This document shows, one piece after another, positions 23,050 through 35,392 of a stretch of 64,000 nt of DNA. Origin of the DNA: Liolophura sinensis (taxonomy: Eukaryota > Mollusca > Polyplacophora > Chitonida > Chitonidae); NCBI RefSeq assembly GCF_032854445.1, contig NC_088295.1:31173385-31237384 (forward strand). Direction: 5' to 3'. The notes beneath the pieces are model-generated. The model ran no database searches and was not told where the DNA came from. It was given only the letters and a program-made list of their open reading frames with translations. The translations under genes and the position numbers were made by a program. Position 1 is the stretch's first letter, and each line of letters starts with the position of its first letter.

Positions 23050-24510
23050 TGAGTTTGGAAGCAAAGCGTGGTACAGGGATTCTCCATCAGGTATATCTTT
23101 CCCCTCAGAAACAAGAGGGGTCTGCCTTTCTCTTTAAAGCAGCTCCAATCCCCTCCGCAGCACTTTTCCCATGCCCTGCCTCATGGAAATTCCATGTTGC
23201 ATACATGTATTTGTACCCCACTTCAAGTGGGATAACTGAGGCAAAATAGACATTTTTCTTATTTTGATATTGCATTGTTGCGCCATCGCTTGTGAAGTGC
23301 ACTGATGACAATTTGTTGAATTCATGTAGTTCTCCAAGGATTGGTTTCATACGTGACCATATTGCACACGGGTCATGCCGAGTGGAATTGGACACAGAGC
23401 AGAAAGGTACGTTATCGTTAGATGTGTAGACTGTTCCTGTGTGCAATGTGGTTTTATTATGTGATGCCCCAAAATGCACACTTTGAACTTCTGCATTGTT
23501 CTTGCAAGACTAATTCTCGGAAAAAGCAATGTGAATAACAGCTTTGCCTGCTTCTAGCAAGTTTAGAGGTTCTAACATTCTGGAGTATTGACGTCTGATA
23601 TTGTATATATGGGTCATTACCTGTGGCTTGAGTTCTTCTTCAAATTTTGCATACAGCTCTGACAATCTGATGCTGATCAACTCCTCCATGGTAATTTTGA
23701 TCTGAAACTTTTCCTCACCATGTGATGTAAGTTTTGACCTTTCGTTGTGTTTGGTTACCCACTGGTGATAAGTAGCCTTGGCGTTAACCATGCTTTGATC
23801 AATCCTTGGGAGCTGTTTATCCTCACACAAGGTACATTCTCCGTACATGTATTTCTGGTTGTTGGCATCACACACTAGTTGCTTGTAATGCCTTGAGAGG
23901 CTTTTTGTTTCAGTTGCTCTCTCGCTGTGTAGCTTACTTACCATAAGTTGGATGTTGTCGAGGTGCTTACAAAGGCACGTGTCCCTGTCTGTTGACTTCG
24001 GGGTGACCACCCATTAAAGCCACAGAGAACAGAAAAAACAAATATTTGAGCTTTATTTCAGGATTGTCACACAAAAACTTGGCATGTAGAATCTTCATGT
24101 TGTCAGACAGAAGCCCCTTCTGTTTTTTCTGTTTCTTTCGTGTGAGTGTGTCTCTTTTCCCTGGCATAATTCACCTGTTGTTGTCAAGCTCAAAGAAAGA
24201 CGAAACAGCTCCCTTACTTGCCTCACTCATGGCGTTGCCTCGTTGCTTTCTTGTAAATTCATTTAAAAGCCTTTCCTTTGGGAAAATAGACAAGGCAAGG
24301 TAAGTACTTTCTGAGAATAGTGCCACGGATTAAATTTAAGATGGTTTGTTTTCCCTTCAGCTTGTCAGTAGATTTATATTTCTGTTTCAGGTGTGCAATA
24401 AGAACATTGAGAACAAGTAGTGTTCTACAGGCATTGCCAGGAACCCGTTTGTCAATACCCCTAAGCTGTCTGACTGCCTTGGAAACTTGAGAAATGGACA
24501 TTCAGGAATG
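23050..24510 (-). pseudogene. Degraded transposon-like gene of a dispersed invertebrate family
   Basis: Read on the minus strand, a single intronless coding region is recoverable from about 24500 to 23050, cut by several lesions. Order: an N-terminal segment ending KAFK (24501-24259), a basic stretch (MPGKRDTLTRKKQKKQKG, 24167 onward), a cysteine-bearing region beginning VVTPKSTDRDTCLCK (24010), then a conserved core with SVHFTSDGATMQYQNK and WNFHEAGHGKS (about 23310-23140). Lesions: a TGA shortly before 24167; a frame change plus TAA before 24010; a TAG at 23512-23510 where the frame otherwise continues; and a frame change near 23105, after which the match goes on as PLVSEGKDIPDGES. I recognise the SDG...EAGHGK pattern from multicopy uncharacterised invertebrate proteins. 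The spaced Asp and Glu suggest a DDE-like transposase, but I cannot assign a superfamily. Confidence 0.65.
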
Positions 24511-25966
24511 CCTTGATCGTTCTCTGATGTACCTTTCCCTGTAGCACTCTGATTTCCTCTTCTCATTTGCAAATTTATGTTTAAGTTGAATTATGTCACG
24601 ATATGCCTTTGACCTCTTCCGCTGCAATGACTTACACTGGTCATTAGTGAATCACTCTGGAACTGCTTTGGGAGTTGGGGGAGGAGTTTGGAGCTGTTCT
24701 TCATTGACTAAAACTTTCTAGATGCTCTTATGATTTTTTCTCCATCTTCTTCTAGTGATTCGCTGGTCCCTCTTAGTACGATCTCCAACTATACTGTCTC
24801 TTTCTTTCTGGAGAAAAGTTTCCCTTCATTCGCCTTTTTTTTCTTTCTTTGTAGCACTTAGCCCTTTCTGCAGCGGAGACTGCCATCCATGAAAAGAAAC
24901 ATTGTATCCATTAGGTGAATGTTTATTTATTTATTTATTTATTTATTACTTTGGGGTATAACACCTTATTCAAGTATTTTTCAGGCATTTGACAGTGGTC
25001 AGGTTCGCAGGTTCAGGAAATCGGAGTACTGAGAATAACCACTGCGCTTCGCTAAGTACCTAACAAACCCTTTAATATAAAGCCATAACCGAATCAGTGA
25101 AAGCTGGATTGAATCATGTGATGTCAGGGCTTTAATATTTCATCAAATTCTTTAATTACATTGCTTTGCAGTTATATTCCTTAGAGAATGCATTACTGGG
25201 TATAAAGTGTGTTCTTTGCAGGAAATGTGACCAGAAATGTCTACAATGGTTTGCCTAGAGATTTATTCAGCTTCCATACACTGATAATGTAGAGCACCAC
25301 AGCACATAAAATCCCATCTATAATAAAACCATAATCAATAACTGGTTAGATAACAAAAAATATGGTAATTAAAGCATTTGCATGTTTATAGCAAATATAG
25401 TCATCTAAGCGACCGAGAGTGTCATGTACGTGACCAGGAGTGTCATCTGTGTAACGAAAAATGTCATCTACGTCACACAAACATGTGACATTGATGACCG
25501 TGACAGAGATGACATAGAATATAGTTCAACAGTTACTGCAGGCCTATTCGATATATTGATGCAAATTACAGTAATCTAGGAGGCATTAGGGCAGTTGAAA
25601 TCAACATAATAATGTTTAGCGAACCAGACTATATCTACGATGTGTATCAAACGTTTGTTGAAGACACAGATAATGTACAATACTGGTACTGAATCATTTG
25701 ACCATAAAATGATTATAAAACTTACCTCTACATTGGTCTTCTGAGCCCACCGTGTTCAAATATAGCGCCTTGTTGAACACTTATGAACCATGAGGTTACA
25801 CATGACTCCCCTGTATCAGTCTTTATCGGGCTTTTGTCACGTGACATAGATGACAGCAACCATTTTTGTTGATAATAATTAGAAATTTATGTAATATTTT
25901 GGACATAATATATAATATATAATAAATATATCACAGAAATGGTGTTTTCTTCATACACGTTGGATT

Positions 25967-26130
25967 TATTCATTTATTTGATTAGTGTTTTATGCTGTAC
26001 TTAAGAATATTTGACTTATACGACGGCAGCTGGCATTATGGTGGGTGGAAAGCAGGCAGAGCACTGGGGAAACCCACAACCATACACAGGTTGCTGGAAG
26101 ACATTCCCACTTACGACTGGAGATCATACA
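25967..26130 (-). mobile_element. Truncated SINE, family I
   Basis: Same body and tail as the full copies (GATTAGTGTTTTATGCTGTA, CCAGCATTATGG-like block, CACAGGTTGCTGG), ending at the CGACTGGAG segment. The tRNA-like head is missing. Confidence 0.8.
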
Positions 26131-27779
26131 CATTGGATATGTGAGGTCCAGATATGCTACGTTTTTTTGCCTGCATTGTATGAGCAAGTCGTCTACCTAC
26201 CCCTGTGACTGAAATAAATAAATATCTTTAAAAATCAACGAACTATTATTATTTGCTTGCTCTCAGTAGTTATCTTGTTTTAGTTATGCAAAAAGAAACA
26301 CTCAGGAGTAATATACCGTCGACACAAACATGTGACTTTACAAAACATTGACCCAAATACAACCAAATTAATATCCATCTAATTTGAATTACAGTCCCTT
26401 TGTTTTTGACTCAAATGCCCATATATCATACCAAACAAATGCTCACATGCTTTTCGGTTTGTTTGTTTTTTTTCGTGGAAATTAATTAAATTTATGTAGA
26501 AATCATTCTACTGGCCTCCATGGTTTATGATAGGAGTAAGTTTTGTCAGTTTCGATTAACTTTAATTAAGCGAGCTAAATGATCTTATTTTCTTATTTAA
26601 CATTCTTTCATTTACCTTGTCCGATGACTGGCCGAATTAATTTCAGAAATATAAAGCATGGAGGCAGTACTTACTTTCAACGTTGTTGAATTTGATCAGT
26701 TTCATAAATACATGTAGGCCCTACTGCAGTTACGTCAACACATGAGCTTTACAATGTAAGTGATGTATCACTTCGTCTGTCATGTCTGACTCTCAGGGTA
26801 CTCTATGAACTGGTATAGCGTATATTTGCCACTAGTGACTACCAGCCTAAGGAGTAGGTCGACAAATCTTGTCGTCTGCTAGTGACTTGCCACACCGTGA
26901 GTCGATGTAGTAAGAAACACGGCGAGTGTAGTAGGACAATTCGAACGGCAAAAAACGAATACAATCAAGCCATCAACAACAGTAAAACGATCACTACTGC
27001 CATAACGGCTCATGGATACGCATCTCATGTATGTATAGGCAGTCACTCACAAAGTTTTCCAGAGAAATGTCCCTGTACCATCGTGAAAGTCTCCCTTTGA
27101 CATGTTTCCCGGATGTTGCGACTGTATGACGTTTGATTGGCTAAAGGAGACACACAGGGATCTCTCATTATCTGGGTTGAGAGCCACGTTATTCAGGTTC
27201 CTGGGCCACGCGCTCCTGCCCTGCAGTTTACTGGTACAGTGAAAACTGTCAAGGTACTCATTTCAGGTAAATTACCAATTCTTTGTTTTTCGCCCAATAC
27301 AACAATGCACAAAAAATACTAAGTTATACCTAAATTCAGCAAATATGTCAAGTCTGTGAACATGCTGAAATCGAATGTTTTTTAAAAGCGTATTCACGGT
27401 CAACGGGAACTAACTCTAGATCAGCACATAGGACGAGCTTGTTCTTAGGACCACGTGACCATCTTATCATTCTCGGCTGCTGCAAAACTGTCTTTAATTC
27501 GCCAAGTCAAACGATCTATTGCTGTTTGTCGGCAACAGGCCGGCAGTATAATTTCTTTACCCGCATTTCGAGCTCTGATCAGCCGGTGTTATGGTGTACC
27601 AGTACAGTTTTGTGTAGGTCGTAAAAACGTGCGAAATATTGATGAATATTATTTGTTATATATAGGCTAATAGGCCTACATGTATATTCCTGACTGTGCT
27701 CAGAAATGCAAAGAGCCAGACCAAATAAATGAAAGCAAACTCGGTCATCCAGGGCTACACGTACGTCTCACATGTTGCA

Positions 27780-28003
27780 GGATTTATTTATTTTATTGGT
27801 GTTATATCATGGCATACTCAAGAATATTTTACTTACCGTGTTCCAAAGCAGCCGGCATTATGATGGGAAGAAAACACGTAGAGCAGAGGGAAACCACGGT
27901 CATCCACAGGTTGCTGGAAGGCCTTCTCACATATGACCGGGGAGGAAGCCAGCATGAACTGGACTTGAACTGACTGACTCCGAAGTCATTGCACACTCTG
28001 CCG
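27780..28003 (-). mobile_element. Diverged SINE, family I
   Basis: Tail, GGCATTATGATGGGAAGAAA, CCACAGGTTGCTGGAAGG and the B-box side (ATGAACTGGACTTGAACTGA) are recognisable on the plus strand. Several point changes and small gaps. Confidence 0.78.
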
Positions 28004-28829
28004 CACTATAAACAAGTTATAGGAACAGTAAGCTTAAACTAGATAAGGATATATCCATCCCACATCTGTTATCAATTGGCGTTGTGGATAAAACTGGTTT
28101 TGAAGAAAAATCAACATTAAGAATTAATTATGCATCTTAATCAGTAACTTTCGTTTTTAGTCACCAGTTCTTATTTTTGTATCTGATTTATTCATTTTCA
28201 TATTGATTACCCCTGATGTGTAAGATCGAGAGTGTGTTTAAAATATAGTCTGAGGACAATTAAATGTATATATCGAATATAGTCAGGATCAGTCTTTTGT
28301 TTTCATTGTGGTGCTTCAACCATACATTGAGAGATACTTTGAAGAAATGGACGCATATTCAGGAAAAATCAACTGGGTTTGGCATGCTGGCTATTAACTG
28401 TTAGCTAAAACCCATTTTCCATGTCAGCCGATGTGAAGATAAACAGTTGTAAAATCTTATAAATATTGGTCTTGGGTTCGATATTATGTACAGTCAGTTC
28501 AGCTTTCAGTACACTCTTGACCTTGCATATTTATAGCCTTCAGTGTATTCTCCAAAGTTGATACTGGGCCAAAAGAGGTTGTTGTTGGGTCCTTATTGCA
28601 GCAGAGGGTAGGTCTTGATTGGGAAGTGTGGTTGAGGGTTTTGGATAAGAAACCTCTGAGGATTAATAGTCCCATATAATGTGGACAATGAGGAATATTC
28701 AATGTTGTTCACATTCAATGAAACTTTCAATTATGTCAAGTAACTTTTTACTTCAGGTTATTTTTTGAAGATTATAGAAAATGCTGCTGATTCCCATTTC
28801 CCGCATGCTGATTAAACTCTCCTCCCTGC

Positions 28830-29048
28830 CTACAATGTGATGAATGAAACAGCCATCATGAGATCAAAAATCTGTAGATTTATTTGTTTGGGTCCAACTG
28901 TTACTTTTTCAATATTATCAGCCATGTCATGACATTGTGTCTCTTTTGGTAAATGTAGCAGTTTCTTCACAAATTCTATGTGATTACATGTAGCTATATC
29001 CTCACTGAAAGGTCCTGCTGATAAACCCAAACATGACTCACCGCCCAA
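28830..29048 (-). other. Unidentified open frame, coding-like
   Basis: A 72-codon minus-strand frame without a Met start. The composition is protein-like (FSEDIATCNHIEFVKKLLHL, then PKETQCHDMADN). It ends at a TAG. It might be an exon or a fragment of the kind of transposon gene seen at 23050-24510. No family recognised. Confidence 0.25.
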
Positions 29049-29861
29049 TCAGGGTATAGTCTACTAACTACCAGCCAACAGTACTTGCAAGCTTATTCTT
29101 GCCAGATAGACAAATATAAATACAGCCTGTATTCAGGGCGAAAGATAGAGTCAAGAGTAGATAACTCTTTTCTTTTTTTAAATTTTCTTTTAAAGCTGTC
29201 AAAGCACTTACTGCCCCTTGGTCAGTCTTAGTTTTACTTTAAACCGATGTCTTTTCTTGCATGATTTGGGTAATCTGCATTCCTTCTCATGGCTAGATGC
29301 CATGTATTCTGGATTCTGTATTTATAAAGTGAACATAAATATTCTCAAATTGAGTATGCCGTCAAATTCCAAGTAATCAATCAGTTCAAATGTTGTTGCA
29401 GTGCAGGGAAACACTAGTAATATTGTCATCTTGGGGCTGTAAGCAATGTAATAATTGTTTACTTAAGGTTAAAGCTATAAAACTTTTTGTCTGTATCATA
29501 AAAACACTCATTGCTTGATCGCTTTCACTTCTTTATTCTTAAACAAATATTTGTCATGTAACAATGGTTTGTTTGATGCCAATTGTCATGTTCAAGACTA
29601 CTGACGTGTACATCTCTATACAGAGCTGCCACACTGCAGGGCCATGCCATAGACACCAGACATGAGACCCTGACACCCAGGATACAGTACACTGATGTAG
29701 CAGTTAACCTAAGTTCTTGTGCAGACTGTTACTGGTACAAGTGTTGTTTGACTGCACACCATTTCAAAGTCAAAAGCCTCCACAATGCGCATCACAATGG
29801 ACCCATAAGCGTCTCACCAATGCAGTCACCATGACTTTATGTCTGACTGCATGGACATGGG

Positions 29862-30022
29862 CATGATGAAAAGGTCTGTTAGCAGTAACCTGTGGATCAT
29901 CGTGGGTTCCCCAGGGCTCTGCTCATTTTCATCTCACCATATTGCCAGGCCACCGTAGTATAGATGAAATATTCTTGAGTATAGCGTACATGTAAATCAC
30001 CAGTAAAATAAATGAATAAAAG
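29862..30022 (+). mobile_element. Truncated SINE, family I
   Basis: GGTCTGTTAGCAGTAACCTG, GTGGGTTCCCCAGGGCTCTG and the tail GAAATATTCTTGAGTATAGC, then AATAAATGAATAAA. The tRNA-like head is absent. Confidence 0.75.
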
Positions 30023-30118
30023 TTAAAAAGGGTGTAAAACCCTCGGTTTCCATTTCATGATTCCAGCTGCCAATGTTATATGTAATCTAGCTAATATGGA
30101 GCATATTTTACGTCCTAG

Positions 30119-32570
30119 GTTTGGTTGCAGTTATTTCATCCAGCTGACAAAACAGGACAAAGTGTTGAACATGGCAACCTATTCCTGGCATTGGAAGAGA
30201 CATTTCTATCACAGAAAGGATCAGGTAATTAATGTGTCATAGTACTGAAATTTTCAACATGTAGACACCTGGTGTTAAAAGCTATGTAGTTTTGTTCTGC
30301 ATTTCTCAGAGCTTTGTGCAGATTGATATGTTCAAGAATGCCTGAGTTTCATTGTTGGCCAACCAGTCCAGATTTCTTCAGATTACGCAGTTCGCTATCT
30401 GCAAGATTTGTTTGCAGGCTTACATCAGGAGCTTTGTAATTTCAGTTAATGCCTGGTTTCCCTTTGGACTCTGGCTGGTTTCCCCCATCCATAAGTCTGT
30501 AAACTGCTATTATGAGTTACAACAGAAGAGAACTATACATGTACATGATGTATTATAACTGCAGTTATACAGAAAAATGCAGTTTTATCACACAGTTCAT
30601 TGGTCTACACTTTATATAGTAGCTGTTTTTTTTATTTTCTATGAAATGGACGAAGGCAGCAAATCTCATTGTCTTAGAATGTTTTTTCAAGCATTAAAAC
30701 ATGTCTAATCTGTCCATACTAGACTTTTTGTTAGGTAAGTCATATTGACTTACCTAACCTAAGTTGTTTTTTTTTTTTGTTTTGTTTTTTTCATTTTTCA
30801 AGTCAAATTACTTGTTACCTCACCACTTAGTAACAATATTATAATTATAATATCAGTTATGATTTTTTGGGGGGAGATACAGGTGATGCCACTTCTGTCA
30901 TCAGAAGAAAACAAGATACAATGCAAGATGGAAATTGTCAACAAATGCATCTTCTCATCAAATTAAAAGCATGGCATCTTCTGGCTGAATGTTATGTGAT
31001 AATTGGTAATGTTACTGTATTGTATGTTCAGATAATGTTACTGTATTTGTATGTTCAGGTAATGTTACTGTATTTGTATGTTCAGATAATGTTACTGTAT
31101 TTGTATGTTCAGGTAATGTTACTGTATTTGTATGTTCTGGTAATATTACTGTATTTGTATGTTCAGGTAATGTTACTGTATTGTTTGTTCAGATAATGTT
31201 ACTGTATTTGTATGTTCAGGTAATGTTACTGTATTTGTATGTTCAGATAATGTTACTGTATTTGTATGTTCAGGTAATGTTACTGTATTTGTATGTTGTG
31301 GTAATGTTACTGCATTTGTATGTTCAGATAATGTTACTGTATTTGTATGTTCAGGTAACGTTACTGTATTTATATGTTCTGGTAATGTTACTGTATTTGT
31401 ATGTTCAGCCTTTGACAACTTTTTATTTTTTACTATTAACTTTTATTTAACTGTTTATTCCACCCATGACTACATTAGCTGTATTGTATTCCTGATGAGT
31501 CACGGGGCTTGGCAACTGTCTGAGGCTCATGGAGTAACTTACTTACTGGTTTCTATAATTCTTCAACCTTTTCGCTTGCTTGAAAGGTGTTTATTCAAGC
31601 ATATTCTAAAGGCATTATTCTGTGCAAACTGCCTGAAGCTGACCAACCCAACTAGTATGGTTTTGCCACCAATATCACATTAAAAAGGTGCATAAATCGC
31701 ACTGAAAGCTGTGAAATATCTGAGGAATTAGGGAAGGTTGACATATAAGCATCTAAATGCCATCTTACGGGGTGGATGTGGGTAGCTGGGTGAGACATCT
31801 AGTAACAGCCTAAACTTGTGTCTGTGCTGAGCCAAGTATTACGATATGTAAGTATAGAAAGATAACCAGTGGGACAAAGGGAAGCTTTTTTGAGTGGAAA
31901 ATATTCAAATAAACATGTTGTACTGGTGTTCAATAAATTTGAAAGCCACATGAGTTTGTCCCTATTTTTTTTTTTAACTGGTAATGGCTGATTCTATAGT
32001 TGGGATATGATTGTGCTATTTATGAAAACTGAATCATTTAGTAAAACTTTTCAGCATTATTTACTAGCTAATATAAATCAAGTTTCCTGATATTGATTTT
32101 TCCATGACATTGTGTTGACCAACAGTTTAGTTAAGCCATTCCACTATCATAGAGGTGTTAAATGATAAGTGATATCAGTTGGTGATTGGTTCAGCTACAT
32201 GTAGATAGGAATTTTGTGCATAACTTAAGTTGTATCCTGTATGTTGATAGTGGAGTGGTTTTTCTAATGGGACTGCACACATACACATCATGTGTGTTTA
32301 CTATAAATATTGAGTACACGAATATGCACACTACAGCTTATACATGTAATATGTACTTATATGTATGTGTGAAGAATATATGTATCACGAATGATGATAA
32401 ACATTATAGACCTGATGTTTTTCTTATATTTGTCTGTGACAGAAATGACATGGGCTCACCCTAACACCCAAGACCTGTACCAATGTTTGGTGGCTGGCTT
32501 TATCTTCCCTGCACTCACGATGAGATATGACCCATTCGTTTTCGTACATCCTCCTAAGATTATGTTCTGA
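30119..32570 (+). CDS. Candidate pair of exons of an unidentified gene
   Basis: Exon 30119-30224 follows TTTTACGTCCTAG and ends CAG/GTAATT. One frame is open (VWLQLFHPADKTGQSVEHGN...) and leaves phase 1. The next piece, 32443-32570, follows TTTGTCTGTGACAG, takes phase 1 and reads EMTWAHPNTQDLYQCLV... to a TGA. The phases agree, which is weak support only. I recognise no domain, and the opposite strand of the second piece is also open. Possible further exons nearby: 33430-33483 after TTTCTCCCAACAG, ending in TAG. Confidence 0.22.
30730..30758. repeat. Perfect 13-bp inverted repeat
   Basis: Arms GTTAGGTAAGTCA and TGACTTACCTAAC, separated by TAT. Followed at once by a T-rich run. No gene is evident next to it. 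Confidence 0.85.
31005..31412 (+). repeat. Minisatellite (about 27-28 bp, about 15 copies)
   Basis: The unit is TGTTACTGTATTTGTATGTT followed by CAGGTAA, or CAGATAA in alternate copies. Units alternate between CAGGTAATG and CAGATAATG, implying a higher-order unit of two. Open frames on both strands here come from the repeat and are not taken as genes. Confidence 0.92.
31555..31740. mobile_element. TIR MITE copy, same family as 10356
   Basis: It starts ATTCTTCAACCTTTTCGCTT and carries GTGTTTATTCAAGCATATTC and the ATTATTCTGTG segment in inverse orientation to the copy at 46240. The far end is diverged (GGGAAGGTTGAC). Confidence 0.65.
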
Positions 32571-34514
32571 TAACTGTGATAAAGCTGACATAGCTGATAT
32601 GTACACAAGTATGTGGAGAAATGATCAGAGATATACACCCTGACTACTGAACCCAGGCTGTATATTAAAGCTGTCTTCCTCCCCTTCGTTGTGCACAGCC
32701 AAATCTCTGACTACCACTGTAATCAGAGAGGACATGTGACATTTCAGACATGTAACTTCATTGTTCAGTTTTTCATTTTGTTTCAGGGAAGCATTTTCCA
32801 AGTACTTCCGTCTCCTAACAGGGGTGTGGTAATGCAGATTTGGAGGGTGAGTTGGTGTCACTGTACATGAGGTAAAGGATTAATAAGCTCTGTATGATAT
32901 CAGTCTCGTATATCTTTGCAAAATATTATATTCATTTCTGAAGTGGCTGATGACGTGTATGTGGCCATTTGCGCACTTTAATATTCTTTCAAAAATCACT
33001 TGTCTTCCAGCAGTATGGGGTGCATATCTGTGGGTCATATGTGGATAAAGTTTGTTTTGTTATCCGGGACACGGTTTCTTTTACTCCTGAAACTGACCAT
33101 TATCACATAGGCCTAAGTGAAAAATTCTTGGGGCTGTTATGTATTAATTTCAGAATAATATTTAATGGATGCTCCATGTAAAAGTCACATGTGCTGTACT
33201 GAGTGCCTTTCCAGGATCTTCTCCTACCAATTTTTTTTTTTTTTTTTTTTTTAATACGTATAGCTAGTTAATGTGCGTAGACACGGAGATCTATGTCTGC
33301 TGTAGCTATGTACATGTATAGCAGGACTTGCCAGTTTTATGTGAAGTGTAATCAGATGCTGTAAGTGGGACATCCTGTCGCTGGTCTAAGCCTTCTTCAA
33401 CAACATTCTGTTTTCATTTCTCCCAACAGCTCCATGGACTTATTCAGTTAGACCCCAGGTCATTGAAGAGCCTGTTGTTTTAGCAAGGGCGCTGATGGGA
33501 GAGCAAATTCCTGAAATCAGGACAATAACATCAGGGTTTAGTGTATGTGAACTGCATTTGTCTGGAAAACTTTATGCTGTACTCTGATCAATGAGGCTCT
33601 TTCCAAGTTAGGATGGAGAAGCTCCAGGTGATTTTGGTAAGTTTAATGTACTCTACATGTTCATTTTGCTTTGAGTTACGTTAGATATTGTTTTAAGAGT
33701 AACTGCTATGTGCATCTATATAGTTTAAAGGCTTTTTGGAAAAGCAAACAAATGTGAATGTGAAATGGACATTGACCCATCAATACGTGTACATGCACTA
33801 CTTTTAAGAGAGAGATGGAATGGATTTACCCTCCTGTTAGTACATGTCGATATATTAATAGGGGGCGAAAAACCTGTTTGAATTAACAGTATAAATTTAG
33901 TGGAAGTGGTCTAAAAAGTGTGTTTGTTAGCTATTCCTGACTACATGTACAAATATAAAATTTCCAATTCAGAATTATGCTTCTGTTTTGTACATGTACA
34001 TAAAAGCTGTGTTGTCAGCCATTAAAGTGATTATTCTTGTATTATTATCACTTCATGCATTGAATGCAAAATATGTTCTGATAAAAGCACATACTAGTGG
34101 TGCAGAGGATTATTTAAAATATTCTGTGATGATAAAATTAATTATATTTGGGTGTGAACACTCAATTCTTTAATTCCTAAACTGATCTCCTGAAAACGCA
34201 TGCAAAAGAATTATGTTTTAACAGCTGGCTTGCAAGAGAAAAGATCAGGCAAAATTTTCAGGTACTGTTTTTCACCTGAAGTTTAGCTTTTTTCCAGTCA
34301 CACATTTTACTTGATCCTGTTTTCATTGATTTATCCATCTTAAAGGGCCATTGTGTTTTTTTTAGTGCAGTTGAGTCGGTTACATTTCTATCCTTGTTTC
34401 AGCGCCTTACTGAGTCAGTCAAAAAGTCTAAAAACCTTTCTTGAGGAGTTAATACGATGTACCTGTACTGAGTTAGTTTAAGTATCAGCAGGGAGAAGAC
34501 TGTAATCTACTGGT

Positions 34515-34860
34515 TGAAGGCACTTGTATTTCAGTCACTAGGACACATGAGGTGCAAGTTCAAACCAGGCCTTGGGCAGGGAATTTGTAGATTCTTTCGC
34601 TTTTGCTCCTTGTGGGACCTTGGTGGCAACAAACAGTTCACAACACATATAGCATCATATGCAGTTTATCGTTCAATGAAGACGATGCATCTTCCATCAA
34701 TAGAATGTGCATATTTGTATGTCACAAGTGAGAAAGTTTGTCAGTAATGTGCCAGAGGTTGGTGGTTTATGCTAGTTTTAATCCTCCACCCATGAAACTT
34801 ACTATTATTGCAGTAGTGAAAAATTCTTGAGTGTGGCATTGAACAACAGTTAAATTCTTA
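34515..34860 (+). mobile_element. SINE family II
   Basis: The same order as the copy at 11860: AGGTGCAAGTTCAAACCAGG, then TTGTATGTCACAAGTGAGAA, AGTTTGTCAGTAATGTGCCA, GGTTGGTGGTTTAT and a tail with AAAAATTCTTGAGTGTGGCA. The tail lacks a long AAATA run. Confidence 0.7.
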
Positions 34861-35032
34861 GCCAATATACATGTAATTGTAGCAGGAGTATTTAATTTCT
34901 TTTTTCTCACATGGTTAGACTATCTAATTAACAACATACTCTTAACTTTACTCTTCCAAAAAGCTGGGGAAAAGTGTAATATTCTGCTTTCAGCACTAGT
35001 AATATCTGTCCCAAAAATTAGAAGAATTAAGG
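34861..35032 (+). repeat. Dispersed repeat shared with 42300-42475
   Basis: Both copies begin GCCAATATA and share ATGTAATT, TTTTTTCTCACATGGT, AACAACATACTC and GTAATATTCT, in the same order over about 170 bp. The second copy is in an FN3-gene intron. No protein or structural RNA signature. Confidence 0.75.
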
Positions 35033-35139
35033 TTAGTGGTTTACCCCCGACAGTCTGATTTTGACCACCCAAACTAACGCCCATTATATAGGAGCAGAAT
35101 TTTTGAGGACACCAAACAGCATTAAGAACAAGAAGCTTG

Positions 35140-35392
35140 GAGGCCTTTGTTGGCTCAACTAGTTAAGGCACTGTCTTGCCCTTGACCAGGGAGGTCACAT
35201 TTTCAAATCTACGTAAGGCTCGCTGTTATAACTGTAGCTTTAAGTTAGGAGATTTGTGTGGTACCTGGAGAAGGTTGCGGATCTACTCCAGGCACTACGA
35301 TTTCCTCCAGCACTAAGTCTGACTGCCGAAATATAAATTAAAAATTATTGAACTCAATGTTACACACAAGTCAGATAAATAAAACTTTGGCT
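35140..35392 (+). mobile_element. tRNA-derived SINE family IV
   Basis: The head GGCCTTTGTTGGCTCAACTA (then GTTAAGGC) and a B-box-like TTTTCAAATC. The body includes GTACCTGGAGAAGGTTGCGG and the end is AAGTCAGATAAATAAAA. Only one copy seen here. Confidence 0.55.

Larger units (their letters stand above)
24600..30110. other. Mostly repeat-derived or unrecognised sequence
   Basis: It contains three SINE copies (25967, 27780, 29862). A locally CpG-richer stretch at 26800-27620 could be a promoter or first-exon region, but no start codon is in frame with the longer open frame there (27455-27670). Nothing else can be supported. Confidence 0.5.

Noticed and set aside
27455-27670. Possible mitochondrial-targeted N-terminus (basic, hydrophobic frame in a CpG-richer patch)
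   Set aside because: No in-frame ATG and an in-frame stop just upstream; no partner exon was identified.
32424-32638. Minus-strand frame with a donor-like end (overlapping the plus-strand candidate exon)
   Set aside because: Both strands are open over about 150 bp; neither has homology, so the minus-strand reading was not listed as a gene.
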